The notes under the pieces: model-generated | The model's database searches: none | The model's input: the letters and a program-made list of their open reading frames with translations, nothing else | Told to the model about the DNA's origin: nothing | Position numbers and translations under genes: made by a program | From: Proteobacteria bacterium HN_bin10 | GTDB lineage: Bacteria; Pseudomonadota; Alphaproteobacteria; Caulobacterales; Aquidulcibacteraceae | NCBI GenBank assembly: GCA_002083515.1 | Contig: LWDN01000055.1 | Coordinates: forward strand, 1-64,000 | Length of the DNA stretch: 64,000 bases | Direction: 5' to 3' | Shown here: positions 43,433 to 51,187 of the stretch, one piece after another | Position numbering within the stretch: the stretch's first letter is position 1 | Layout: every line of letters starts with the position of its first letter

Positions 43433-44347
43433 TCAGCGAAGACTAGAAATTTGGCGTGTACCGCGTCGTCGCCGTGAGATTTCTCTCATGGATCCGCGGG
43501 TGCGAGGGATGTCCAGCCCCGGACCGAAGAACATGATTTCTGTTCCGTCGGTGCGGTCGCGTGCACTGTATCCGACTGAATAGACCAGACGCGGTGCGTC
43601 ACGGTACAGTGCGCGAATACTCGGCGTGTTGTCGTACGAAACAAGCCATTTCGCGATTTTTGTGGCTTGAATGGCCTTCGCAACCCGCTGATGGTCTTGG
43701 GGCTGATAGTAATCGTAATAGAGGTGCCGTCCCTTCTCAAAGTAGGGAGGGTCCAGATAGATCAGGGTCTTTGCATTCCAAGACTTCTTATGTCGTTTGA
43801 GGAAGGTTAGAGCATCCTCATTTGTGAGCGTAATCCGAGCCCGCATGTTCGCTATTTGCTCGACGCGTTGAACGAGTTCGGCTGCGTTGTAACGTGCTCC
43901 TATCTTCCAAGGGCCTGTTTGATCCACGCCCCCGATTATCCCTCCATTGAGGATGCCCGAGCGGTTGGTGCGGTTGAGAAAGAATGTCGCGAAGCCAAGC
44001 GAAAGAGGGTCGCGAGCCTCTTTAAATATCCGTTTCTGCCGCTGCCAACTTGGTACGCTGAGCTTTGTATCTCGGACTAACCTGCAGAACTCGTCCGTAA
44101 AATTTATTGCAGAGTACCAGAACGCATAAACCGGGACGCTAAGATCGTTGATCCAAATGTGTTTGACATACTCTTCGAGCAGAAGCTCGATGGCTATTCC
44201 CGCCCCTCCCGCGTACGGTTCGACATACTGCCCATCTTCAAGGCCATTGGTAACCACCACTTCTTTCAGATACGCGGCGAGCTTTCCTTTACCGCCTGGG
44301 TATCGCAGCGGGCTGAAGTTTCCAGTTCTTGATCGCTTCTCGGACAT
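43433..44347 (-). CDS. D12-class DNA adenine N6-methyltransferase (Dam family)
   Basis: 304 residues. FSPLRYPGGKGKLAAYL is the FxxxRYPGGK start of D12-class enzymes; QYVEPYAGGAGIAIELL is the SAM motif and LIYLDPPYFEKGRHLYY the catalytic DPPY. It would methylate adenine in a short target. Base composition is visibly lower in GC than the neighbours, which suggests transfer. It follows the ParB-like gene by 9 nt, so the two form one unit. No endonuclease gene is present. Confidence 0.9.
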   Translation of the reverse strand: MSEKRSRTGNFSPLRYPGGKGKLAAYLKEVVVTNGLEDGQYVEPYAGGAGIAIELLLEEYVKHIWINDLSVPVYAFWYSAINFTDEFCRLVRDTKLSVPSWQRQKRIFKEARDPLSLGFATFFLNRTNRSGILNGGIIGGVDQTGPWKIGARYNAAELVQRVEQIANMRARITLTNEDALTFLKRHKKSWNAKTLIYLDPPYFEKGRHLYYDYYQPQDHQRVAKAIQATKIAKWLVSYDNTPSIRALYRDAPRLVYSVGYSARDRTDGTEIMFFGPGLDIPRTRGSMREISRRRRGTRQISSLR

Positions 44348-44356
44348 ACTAAGCGA

Positions 44357-45706
44357 CTACTGCCAGATGTGTTCAAAAAACCTCTCGGTTTCGTCCCAGA
44401 GCGCGGTGAGCTCTGATGCCGAAGGGGTCGCGAACGAATGATGCACGAAGTCATGCAGCCGTTCGACCGAGAACACGCGGTTCTTCACTGACATTGCGCG
44501 ATTCACCGGACTTAGTTCCTTCTTTGGCACGCCGGCTCCTTCCAGATGCGCAACGACTTGGTCGATCTTCTTTTGAAGCGAGAGGTCCTTCTTGTGACCG
44601 CCTACAACAGTGGTCGTAGGCAGACCGTTCTTTGAGGAATAGTGATCGACAGACAACTCAAGAAACACGCGCAGCATCACGCCGCCTGCAAAGGGCGTGT
44701 CGCTCGCCGAGAGCTGCGACAACTCGTAGAGCACCGCTCCGGCCTTCTTCGAAGATACCTTGAAGGGTAATTTCGCAGGAGCAACTGTGGAGCGCGCGCG
44801 GGGATTGGAAACCCTAGTAAGAGACTTGCCAGGGGGCTTCACTTTGGCCGATCGTCGTCGCCGTTCGATCGTGATCTCGGCAAGCGGGCGCGGGGTAGTC
44901 TTTTTCGAAAGGCTCGCGCGGTGCGCTTTTGGAAAGCGCTTCAAATATGTCGCCATGTCATCGACGGTGTTGTGACTTCGGCTGTCGACGCGGCCCTCCG
45001 CGATGTCAAGAACTAGCCGCTGCAGCGGCTTCAATATCTCCCTCGGATCGATCTTTGCGTACATCACGCCTTTGTCGACTTCGATGCCAAGTAAGGGTCT
45101 TATCTTGGAGGACTGAACAAATCTCCCAAGTGTTGTTCCTGAAAGATTGTTTGCGATGCGTCGAGCTTGCTCCCCCGTAAAGGCGCCGTTCCTCATGACA
45201 AATTCGAACACATCACCAGTTCGCTTGTCGCCCGCGAACCTTTCGCGCGCGAGGGTCTCCCACGGCACTACCCCGACGCCTTCGTTTTGGCCGGTGTGGC
45301 GTAGCTTGATCCATCGACGAGCTTCGTCGCGACTTTCCGCCTCGCAACAAATGATGGGTTCGATTTTGGATCGATTGAACCTGTCTGCAAGACTTAGGAA
45401 TCGAGTTTGCAAAGCCGGCGGCATCGCCATCCGTCGGATAAGCGCAGGATTGTTGAGCAGCTTAAGCGCCGCGAGACGGCGATTTCCCTCTGCCGTTACA
45501 TAGCTGTCGCCGTCGGCAATCACGTACATGAGTTCGATGGGGTTTAGGCCGGCATCGATTATATCTGAAGCCAGGTTCGCGAGTTTCTGGCCCTGTTCTT
45601 CGATGATTTTCTGAAGGGCCTCGTTCTGGCTTTCTGTTTCACCGATCCGTGGGTTTTCGCTGTCGAGCAACAGCTCGTCGATGGTCAATTCAATGTACTC
45701 GGACAT
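44357..45706 (-). CDS. ParB-like (ParB/Srx) domain protein paired with the adenine methylase
   Basis: 449 residues from ATG 45706 (AGGAG upstream); a longer frame to 45859 lacks support. The N-terminal ParB/Srx domain has ELTIDELLLDSENPRI and the nucleotide-site motif YVTAEGNRRLAALKLL, equivalent to the GERR box. The middle (about 245-340) is basic. The C-terminal 110 residues are helical and end in a conserved-looking DFVHHSF..ALWDETERFFEHIW pattern. It is unlike chromosomal ParB in length and lacks a parA neighbour. Same lower-GC composition as the methylase. A role in target selection, nuclease activity or phage defence is conjecture. Confidence 0.82.
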   Translation of the reverse strand: MSEYIELTIDELLLDSENPRIGETESQNEALQKIIEEQGQKLANLASDIIDAGLNPIELMYVIADGDSYVTAEGNRRLAALKLLNNPALIRRMAMPPALQTRFLSLADRFNRSKIEPIICCEAESRDEARRWIKLRHTGQNEGVGVVPWETLARERFAGDKRTGDVFEFVMRNGAFTGEQARRIANNLSGTTLGRFVQSSKIRPLLGIEVDKGVMYAKIDPREILKPLQRLVLDIAEGRVDSRSHNTVDDMATYLKRFPKAHRASLSKKTTPRPLAEITIERRRRSAKVKPPGKSLTRVSNPRARSTVAPAKLPFKVSSKKAGAVLYELSQLSASDTPFAGGVMLRVFLELSVDHYSSKNGLPTTTVVGGHKKDLSLQKKIDQVVAHLEGAGVPKKELSPVNRAMSVKNRVFSVERLHDFVHHSFATPSASELTALWDETERFFEHIWQ

Positions 45707-45810
45707 GCGGCTCCTCGGGCCTATCCTGCGCCTGATCCTGCAGGTTAGGTGCAGAAACGTCAATGTAGTACGTAATCGCCGAAGCGTCCGTCTATGTTTG
45801 GGCCCAAAGG

Positions 45811-45912
45811 GAGGTCCCCGCGAGCGGGGAAAGTGGCCGAAGGGCCGATGGGAGTTCACCCCCTCCGTCAGTTCGCTGCGCTCACTGACACCTCCCCCGC
45901 GAACGGGGGAGG
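45811..45912. repeat. paired GC-rich hairpin element before the flagellar genes
   Basis: Hairpin 1 is TCCCCG-CGAG-CGGGGA (45815-45830); hairpin 2 is CCTCCCCCG-CGAA-CGGGGGAGG (45891-45912). Between them lie GGCC-GAA-GGGCC and a CAGT..ACTG stem around a TCGCTGCGCTC core. This is the common paired palindrome layout also seen at 47646-47781 and 59461-59582. It marks the right edge of the methylase/ParB island. Confidence 0.75.
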
Positions 45913-45940
45913 AGTTGAGTGTGGAGCGCCCCCGCCCCCC

Positions 45941-46246
45941 CTAAATCGGCATGCGCAGGATTTCCTGGTACGCGCTGATCACCTGGTCGCGCACGGCGAT
46001 CACGGTTTGCAATTGCGTCTCCGCCGCGGCGATGGCGGTGACGACATCGACAATGTCGGCCTGGCCGGCGGCGACGGCGAGCGCCTGGTTCTCGGCGACA
46101 TTGGCGCTCGCGCCGGCCTGGCGGATTGCCTCTTGCACAAGATTGCCGAAATCGACGCCTTCGGCGCCCGCCGCCGCGCCGCCGCCTTGCATCGCTTGCG
46201 CCGCTTGCTGATAGGCGCGCGCGGCTGAGACTGGGTCGATTGCCAT
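45941..46246 (-). CDS. fliE: flagellar hook-basal body protein FliE
   Basis: 101 residues. The small proximal rod/MS-ring adapter; the C-terminal ETQLQTVIAVRDQVISAYQEILRMPI is the FliE signature. The N-terminal half is alanine/glycine-rich. It is last in the flgB-flgC-fliE order, 4 nt after the flgC stop. Confidence 0.93.
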   Translation of the reverse strand: MAIDPVSAARAYQQAAQAMQGGGAAAGAEGVDFGNLVQEAIRQAGASANVAENQALAVAAGQADIVDVVTAIAAAETQLQTVIAVRDQVISAYQEILRMPI

Positions 46247-46250
46247 CTAT

Positions 46251-46661
46251 CTATCTCCGCAACAGATCGAGGGCGCGGTTGGTCATGGTGCGCGCGGCTT
46301 CGATCATGTTCAAATTGGCTTCGTAGGCGCGGGTGGCCTCGCGCATGTCCATCATCTCGACCAGGGTGTCGACGTTCGGCAGCCGCACATAGCCGTTTTC
46401 GTCGGCGGCGGGATGGCTCGGATTGTACTCTTCGCGGAAGGCGGTCATGTCGGCCGTCGCGCCTTTGACCTGAACGCCGCGCGCGCCGGAGGCGAGCGTG
46501 GTGGTCTCCAGCAGCGGAATGCGGCGGCGGAACGGGTCCTCGTTCGGGCTGACGCCGGTGGAATTGGCGTTGGCGACGTTCTCGGCGGCGATGCGCATGC
46601 GCACGGTCTGGGCGCGCATGCCGGAGGCGGCGGCGGCGATCGCGGCGGCGATGTCGGTCAT
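46251..46661 (-). CDS. flgC: flagellar basal-body rod protein FlgC
   Basis: 136 residues from the ATG at 46661; an upstream in-frame ATG (46730) lies in the repeat array and is rejected. AAAIAAAASGMRAQTVRMRIAAENVANANST and the ANLNMIEAARTMTNRALDLLR tail are the paired rod/hook motifs. It forms part of the proximal rod. An inverted heptamer array separates it from flgB. Confidence 0.93.
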   Translation of the reverse strand: MTDIAAAIAAAASGMRAQTVRMRIAAENVANANSTGVSPNEDPFRRRIPLLETTTLASGARGVQVKGATADMTAFREEYNPSHPAADENGYVRLPNVDTLVEMMDMREATRAYEANLNMIEAARTMTNRALDLLRR

Positions 46662-46686
46662 GGCGCAGCTCCGCCGCTTGCGTACG

Positions 46687-46775
46687 TCGCCAGTCGCCAG
46701 TCGCCAGTCGCGCCCGGCGTGGAACTCCATTTACTACAGGCTCGCGAATTGGCGATTTTTCTATTGGCGATTGCC
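46687..46775. repeat. inverted array of 7-bp monomers (array C)
   Basis: The left arm is three and a half copies of TCGCCAG (46687-46711). The right arm has GGCGATT units (46744-46775), imperfectly complementary. It lies between flgB and flgC, inside one operon. Confidence 0.8.
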
Positions 46776-46782
46776 GTCATGA

Positions 46783-47193
46783 TCATCTCCCCGGCGCGCG
46801 CGCGGCGAGGCGCATGAGTTCGAGGCCCTTTTGGTAGAGCGCGATGCCGGTTTCGAACGCCATCCGCGTCTCGGCGGCGCGCGCCATCTGCTCTTCGAGC
46901 ACCACGGCGTTGCCGTCGATGGTGGTTTCGCTGTCGTCGCGGGTGACGATCTCAGCGCGCGCCGAGCCGCCGCCTGGACTCATGTGGGCCGCCTGCGTCT
47001 TGCTCATCGTCAGCCCGCCGCCGCCGGACGCCGACGCCAGCATGCGCTCGAAGCCGGACGTGTCGACGTCGCGCGGGCGATAGCCGGGCGTCGAGGCGTT
47101 GGCGATGTTCTCCGAGATCAGCCGCTGGCGCTCGCTCAATTGATCGAGGCGAGCGCGAAGCAGACTAAAGAAAGGCGTGTTGGCGAGATCCAA
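46783..47193 (-). CDS. flgB: flagellar basal-body rod protein FlgB
   Basis: 136 residues. FFSLLRARLDQLSERQRLISENIANASTPGYRPRDV is the conserved rod N-terminus. FETGIALYQKGLELMRLAARAPG is the C-terminal coiled coil. First gene of the minus-strand rod operon; the CtrA-type boxes lie directly upstream. Confidence 0.93.
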   Translation of the reverse strand: MDLANTPFFSLLRARLDQLSERQRLISENIANASTPGYRPRDVDTSGFERMLASASGGGGLTMSKTQAAHMSPGGGSARAEIVTRDDSETTIDGNAVVLEEQMARAAETRMAFETGIALYQKGLELMRLAARAPGR

Positions 47194-47254
47194 GCGAACC
47201 GACTCTTTCCCCGACTCGGGGGCTGCAAACTTTGCCTAGTCGAACCGAACATGG

Positions 47255-47269
47255 TTAAGCGCGACTTAA
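47255..47269. promoter_or_regulatory. CtrA-type binding box between flgB and fliO
   Basis: TTAA-GCGCGAC-TTAA is an exact TTAA-N7-TTAA, the consensus for the cell-cycle regulator CtrA of Caulobacterales/Rhizobiales. A second, near-consensus copy is TTAA-GGCCTCG-TTTA at 47285-47299. They sit in the 157-nt gap between diverging flgB and fliO and fit early flagellar gene control; cckA, whose product acts on CtrA in Caulobacter, lies downstream. Confidence 0.8.
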
Positions 47270-47350
47270 TTTCGGGGGCGTAAATTAAGGCCTCGTTTAC
47301 CAAACCGGCCCAGCGCTTTCGTCCTCAAGAACTCCAGAACGGAGGCGTTG

Positions 47351-47623
47351 GTGGAAGTGCTGGATTGGGCGCGCGCGCTGTTCGCGCTCATCGCAACCTT
47401 GGCGCTGATCGCCGGAGCGGCCTACGCCGCGCGCCGGCTCGGCATGCTGCAGCCGGGCGGACAGGGGCCGAAGCGTATGCGCATCACCGAAACGCTCATG
47501 CTCGATCCGCGCCGGCGCATGGTGATCGTGCGCGTCGATGGACGCGAACACGTGCTGCTGCTCGGGCCCGGGGGCGATGTGGTGGTGGGCGAGATGGCGG
47601 CGAAGGACGGAGGCGAGGGATGA
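47351..47623 (+). CDS. fliO: flagellar biosynthesis protein FliO-like
   Basis: 90 residues from a GTG at 47351, 5 nt after GGAGG; a TTG three bases earlier is too close to the site. One hydrophobic segment (ALFALIATLALIAGAAYAAR) is followed by the basic RRLGMLQPGGQGPKRMRI and the ETLMLDPRRRMVIVRVDG fold typical of FliO. It assists export-gate assembly. The stop overlaps the fliP ATG. Confidence 0.88.
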   Translation: MEVLDWARALFALIATLALIAGAAYAARRLGMLQPGGQGPKRMRITETLMLDPRRRMVIVRVDGREHVLLLGPGGDVVVGEMAAKDGGEG

Positions 47624-48561
47624 CGGCGTCGTCAGAGAATTTCTCCTCGCCCTTGATGGGCGAGGTGGACGCGAGCGCAAGCTCGCGGCCGGAGTGGGTG
47701 AATGACGGCGTCGAGCGACTGAGCCGTCACCCACTCAGTCATCGCGCTGCGCGCGACGACAGCTCGCCCATCAAGGGCGAGCAGGGGCTGAACCTCGGCC
47801 GCTCGCTTGTCCTTATTTTGGTGTTCGCATTGGCGTCGAGCATTCTCATTGCGGGCAATGCGATCGCCGCCGCGCCGACCCTATCCATCGATCTCGGCAC
47901 CGGCGACGGGCTGACCGCCCGCGTGCTGCAGCTGGCGGCTTTGATCACAGTGCTGTCGCTGGCGCCCTCGATCATCATCATGACCACGAGCTTCGTGCGC
48001 ATCGTCGTGGTGCTGTCGTTGTTGCGCACTGCCATCGGCTTGCAGCAGGCGCCGCCGAACGTCGTCATCGTCTCGCTGTCGTTGTTCATCACCGCGTTCG
48101 TGATGCAGCCGGTGTGGAACGAGGCCTACCAGGCCGGCATCGGCCCGGTGATGCAGGAGGAAATGCCGCTGGACGAAGCGTTTCCGCGCATCGTCGCGCC
48201 GCTGAAGACGTTCATGGCGGCGCAGACCCGCGAGGACGATCTGGCGCTGTTCATCGACATGGCCCGCCTGGAGACGCCGCCGGCAAGCGCCGAAGAGACG
48301 CCGCTGCGCATCCTGGCGCCCGCCTTCATGGTCTCGGAATTGCGGCGGGCGTTCGAGATCGGCTTCATGCTGTTCGTGCCGTTCGTGATCATCGACCTGG
48401 TGGTGGCGTCGCTGCTGATGGCCATGGGCATGATGATGATGCCGCCCGTGGTGGTGAGCTTGCCGTTCAAGCTGATTTTCTTCGTGCTGGTCGACGGCTG
48501 GCGGCTGGTGGCGGGCAGCTTGATTGAAAGCTTCAACGCCGGCGCGCCGCCGGGCGGATAG
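47620..48561 (+). CDS. fliP: flagellar export-gate protein FliP with an N-terminal repeat-derived extension
   Basis: 313 residues from the ATG overlapping fliO. Residues about 9-54 are encoded by a 136-bp palindromic element (47646-47781). The usual FliP sequence starts after it: a signal-peptide-like stretch (SLVLILVFALASSILIAGNA), then LITVLSLAPSIIIMTTSFVRIVVVLSLLR, MQPVWNEAYQ and MMMPPVVVSLPFKLIFFVLVDGW. Ordinary FliP is about 245-265 residues. No other start codon lies between the element and the signal segment, so the element is presumably translated and removed with the signal peptide or tolerated. FliP forms the export channel with FliQ and FliR. Confidence 0.92.
   Translation: MTASSENFSSPLMGEVDASASSRPEWVNDGVERLSRHPLSHRAARDDSSPIKGEQGLNLGRSLVLILVFALASSILIAGNAIAAAPTLSIDLGTGDGLTARVLQLAALITVLSLAPSIIIMTTSFVRIVVVLSLLRTAIGLQQAPPNVVIVSLSLFITAFVMQPVWNEAYQAGIGPVMQEEMPLDEAFPRIVAPLKTFMAAQTREDDLALFIDMARLETPPASAEETPLRILAPAFMVSELRRAFEIGFMLFVPFVIIDLVVASLLMAMGMMMMPPVVVSLPFKLIFFVLVDGWRLVAGSLIESFNAGAPPGG
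47646..47781. repeat. paired palindromic element inside fliP
   Basis: Left hairpin CTCGCCCTTGATGGGCGAG (47646-47664); right hairpin CTCGCCCATCAAGGGCGAG (47763-47781). They are exact reverse complements of each other. An inner stem pairs GAGTGGGTGA..GACGG (47692-47708) with CCGTCACCCACTC (47724-47736). No stop occurs in the fliP frame. Confidence 0.88.
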
Positions 48562-48579
48562 CGTGGCGGACGCGAGCGC

Positions 48580-48678
48580 TTAGCGCTCGATGCCCAGATC
48601 GGCGATCAGGAGGTCCTTGAAGTTGTCGGCCTTGCGGCCGAACAGGCCCCTGAAGAAGCTGGCGATCGCATTCAGCAT
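48580..48678 (-). CDS. candidate small protein, 32 residues, antisense to the flagellar operon
   Basis: MLNAIASFFRGLFGRKADNF plus DLLIADLGIER, with AGGGG 7 nt before the ATG. It looks like an amphipathic helix followed by a charged tail. It sits in the 395-nt gap between fliP and fliQ. No family is recognised. Coding status is uncertain; a longer version of the frame to 48900 has no support. Confidence 0.35.
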   Translation of the reverse strand: MLNAIASFFRGLFGRKADNFKDLLIADLGIER

Positions 48679-48956
48679 GGTCTGGCCCCTGACGTTTCCT
48701 CGGTCGTGTTCTACGTTCCGGAAACGCCCCATCGTTCCCATGCACGTCTGAATCCAAGATGAGGCAGATTCGGCCAAATGGATGCGCGTTGGGAAAACTG
48801 AATCCGAGTGTGGCCCTGTAAGCACGCTTTCGCGTGGGCGGTGTGGCTCGCAGCGCGTTGCGCACACGTAACGCGCGCCGAAACCTTGCATTAACCGCAT
48901 CGGGCCGACCCCTCGTACGGGGATCGGCAGAAATTGCCGGGCCCGGCGGAGGCCTC

Positions 48957-49220
48957 ATGTCTGGCGCGGAAGTCCTCGATCTCGGGCGCGACGCAATCTG
49001 GATCACTGTGCTGGTCGCCGCAGGCCCCATGATTGTGGGACTGGTCGTCGGCCTGGTCGTCTCACTGCTACAGACGCTGACCCAGATTCAGGAACAGACC
49101 TTGGTGTTCGTGCCGAAGATTCTGGCGATCTTCTTCGCCATCCTGTTGTTCCTGCCGATCATGGGCGGGCTGCTCGGCGGCTTCACCACCCAGATTTTCG
49201 AGCGGATCGCGGCGTTCTGA
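48957..49220 (+). CDS. fliQ: flagellar export-gate protein FliQ
   Basis: 87 residues from ATG 48957. Two transmembrane helices, with VLVAAGPMIVGLVVGLVVSL, LQTLTQIQEQTLVFVPKI and the C-terminal GGFTTQIFERI. A partial CtrA-like half site (TTAACC, 48891-48896) lies upstream. It works with FliP and FliR. Confidence 0.94.
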   Translation: MSGAEVLDLGRDAIWITVLVAAGPMIVGLVVGLVVSLLQTLTQIQEQTLVFVPKILAIFFAILLFLPIMGGLLGGFTTQIFERIAAF

Positions 49221-49228
49221 TGATGCGC

Positions 49229-49317
49229 GGCAGTTGGCAGTCGGCAATCGGCAGTAGCCAAGCGAGCATGGTTTCGCGGCCGCGTCCTATTGCCTATTGC
49301 CTATTGCCCATTGCCCG
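49229..49317. repeat. inverted array of 7-bp monomers (array B)
   Basis: The left arm GGCAGTT/GGCAGTC/GGCAATC (49229-49257) faces the right arm of four CCTATTG/CCCATTG units (49286-49317). It fills the gap between fliQ and fliR and ends 15 nt before the fliR ATG. Confidence 0.85.
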
Positions 49318-49332
49318 CGCGCGAGGCGCGCC

Positions 49333-50088
49333 ATGAACCTCACCCTCTACGGCGTTGAGATCTGGGCGACGGCGCTGCTGTTCGCGCGCATCGGCGCGAT
49401 GATCATGCTGCTGCCCGGCTTCGGCGAACCGGCGGTGCCGGCGCGCGTGCGCTTGGGTTTTGCGCTGGCAATGGCGATCGGCGTTGGCCCTGCCTTGGCC
49501 AACAGCGTGCCGGAGCCCGCCGCCACCGCCTGGGGCATGGGTTTTCAGATCGGCGCGGAGGCGTTGATTGGCGTTCTGCTCGGCGCCGCCGCGCGCATGC
49601 TGGTCGCGGCGCTGGCGACGGCTGGACAGATCGTCGGCATGGAGATCGGCCTCTCGTTTGCGCAGACCGCCGATCCGACCATGACGCAGTCAGGACAACT
49701 TGTGTCGGTGTTCCTCGGCGTGCTCGGCGTCGCGCTGATCTTTGCGACCGGGCTGCACCACATGTTCCTGCGGGGCGTGGCCGGTTCGTACGAAGTGATC
49801 TCGCTCGGCGCGCCGCCGCCGGTTGGCGATGCGGCGCAACTGGCGCTCGAGGCGACGGCGGCGTCCTTCCGCGTGGGCTTCCAGATCGCCATTCCGCTGA
49901 TTGTGGCGGGCATGATCTTCCGCGTGGGCTTGGGCGTGCTGTCGCGCCTCATCCCGCAAATCCAGGTGTTCTTCGTGACGCTGCCGCTGCAAATCATGGG
50001 CGGCTTGGCGGTGTTCGCGCTCGGTCTCTCAACCGGCATGCTGATCTGGCTCGACAGCCTCGAGCGCTACGCGACGTGGCTGAGGTAG
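49333..50088 (+). CDS. fliR: flagellar export-gate protein FliR
   Basis: 251 residues from ATG 49333; a longer frame from 49297 would start in the repeat array. About six hydrophobic helices with FARIGAMIMLLPGFGEPAVPARVRLGFALAMA, GQIVGMEIGLSFAQTADPT and FFVTLPLQIMGGLAVFALGL. It completes the FliPQR gate. A GAGGCGCG stretch just before the ATG may serve as the ribosome-binding site. flhB follows after 3 nt. Confidence 0.94.
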   Translation: MNLTLYGVEIWATALLFARIGAMIMLLPGFGEPAVPARVRLGFALAMAIGVGPALANSVPEPAATAWGMGFQIGAEALIGVLLGAAARMLVAALATAGQIVGMEIGLSFAQTADPTMTQSGQLVSVFLGVLGVALIFATGLHHMFLRGVAGSYEVISLGAPPPVGDAAQLALEATAASFRVGFQIAIPLIVAGMIFRVGLGVLSRLIPQIQVFFVTLPLQIMGGLAVFALGLSTGMLIWLDSLERYATWLR

Positions 50089-50091
50089 CGC

Positions 50092-51174
50092 ATGGCCGAG
50101 CAGGACGACGAACGCACAGAGGAGCCCACACCGCGCAAGCTCGAACAGGCGCGCGAGAAGGGCGACATCGTCTATTCGCCCGAAGTCGGCACGGCGCTGT
50201 CGCTGATCGCGCTGACTGCCATCGTCGCCTTCATGGCGGGACCAATCGTGTCGCAGATGGCGCATGCGTTCATCGCCTTCCTGGCGATGCCCGACCAGTT
50301 CTCGTCGCAGCCGCGCGCGTTGGCGGCGATCGCAGGACAGATCGGTCTGAAGCTGCTGGCTATGTTTGGCCTCATGTGCATTGCGCTCGCCGCTGCCGGC
50401 GTCGCGTCGCGCTACATCCAGGACCGCCCGACCTTCACCGGCGAGAAGCTGACGCCCAAAATGGAGAAGCTGAATCCGATCGAAGGCTTCAAGCGGGTGT
50501 TCGGCAAGGCCGCATTCGCGGCGTTCCTCAAATCTCTGGCCAAGCTCGCTGTGGTCGGCGGCGTGCTGTTGTGGGTGCTGTGGCCGCAGGACGCCTCGCT
50601 GGAGAACATGTCGCTGCTAGATCCCTCCGCGCTGTTGCCGTACGTGAAGGATCGCGTCGTCGCCATGCTGATCGCGCTCGCCGGCGCCTCGGCGCTGATT
50701 GCGGTCGTCGATTACGTCTTCACCCGGCAATCCTATATGCAGCGCCAGCGCATGAGCCGGCGCGAACTCAAGGAAGAGCTGCGCCAGCAAGACGGCGACC
50801 CGATGATCAAGGCCAAGCTGCGCGCCATCCGCATGGAGCGATCGCGCAAGCGGATGATGGCGAACGTGCCGCAAGCGAGCGTGGTGATCACCAACCCGAC
50901 CCACTACGCCGTGGCGCTCAAATACGAGCAGGGCGAGACGCCGGCGCCGATCTGTCTCGCCATGGGCGTCGATGCGGTGGCGCAACGTATTCGTGAGGTC
51001 GCGCAGGAACACGACATTCCGATTGTGGAAGATCCGCCGCTGGCGCGGGCTTTGTTCGCGACGGCGGAGATCGATCAGCCGATTCCAAAGGAACATTACG
51101 AGGCCGTGGCGAAGGTGATCGGCTTCGTCATGCGGCTGGCGCGGCGGCGTGGCCGCCGGCGTGCAAGTTTGTGA
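50092..51174 (+). CDS. flhB: flagellar export switch protein FlhB
   Basis: 360 residues. Four transmembrane segments, the basic linker (SRRELKEELRQQDGDPMIKA) and the autocleavage motif ITNPTHYAVALKYE (Asn-Pro-Thr-His). MAEQDDERTEEPTPRKLEQAREKG is the classic start. It controls the switch from rod/hook to filament export. Confidence 0.95.
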   Translation: MAEQDDERTEEPTPRKLEQAREKGDIVYSPEVGTALSLIALTAIVAFMAGPIVSQMAHAFIAFLAMPDQFSSQPRALAAIAGQIGLKLLAMFGLMCIALAAAGVASRYIQDRPTFTGEKLTPKMEKLNPIEGFKRVFGKAAFAAFLKSLAKLAVVGGVLLWVLWPQDASLENMSLLDPSALLPYVKDRVVAMLIALAGASALIAVVDYVFTRQSYMQRQRMSRRELKEELRQQDGDPMIKAKLRAIRMERSRKRMMANVPQASVVITNPTHYAVALKYEQGETPAPICLAMGVDAVAQRIREVAQEHDIPIVEDPPLARALFATAEIDQPIPKEHYEAVAKVIGFVMRLARRRGRRRASL

Positions 51175-51187
51175 GCGGAGACGCCCA

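Noticed and set aside
45707..45859. N-terminal extension of the ParB-like gene
   Set aside because: Basic, low-complexity sequence with no ribosome-binding site; the ATG at 45706 has AGGAG.
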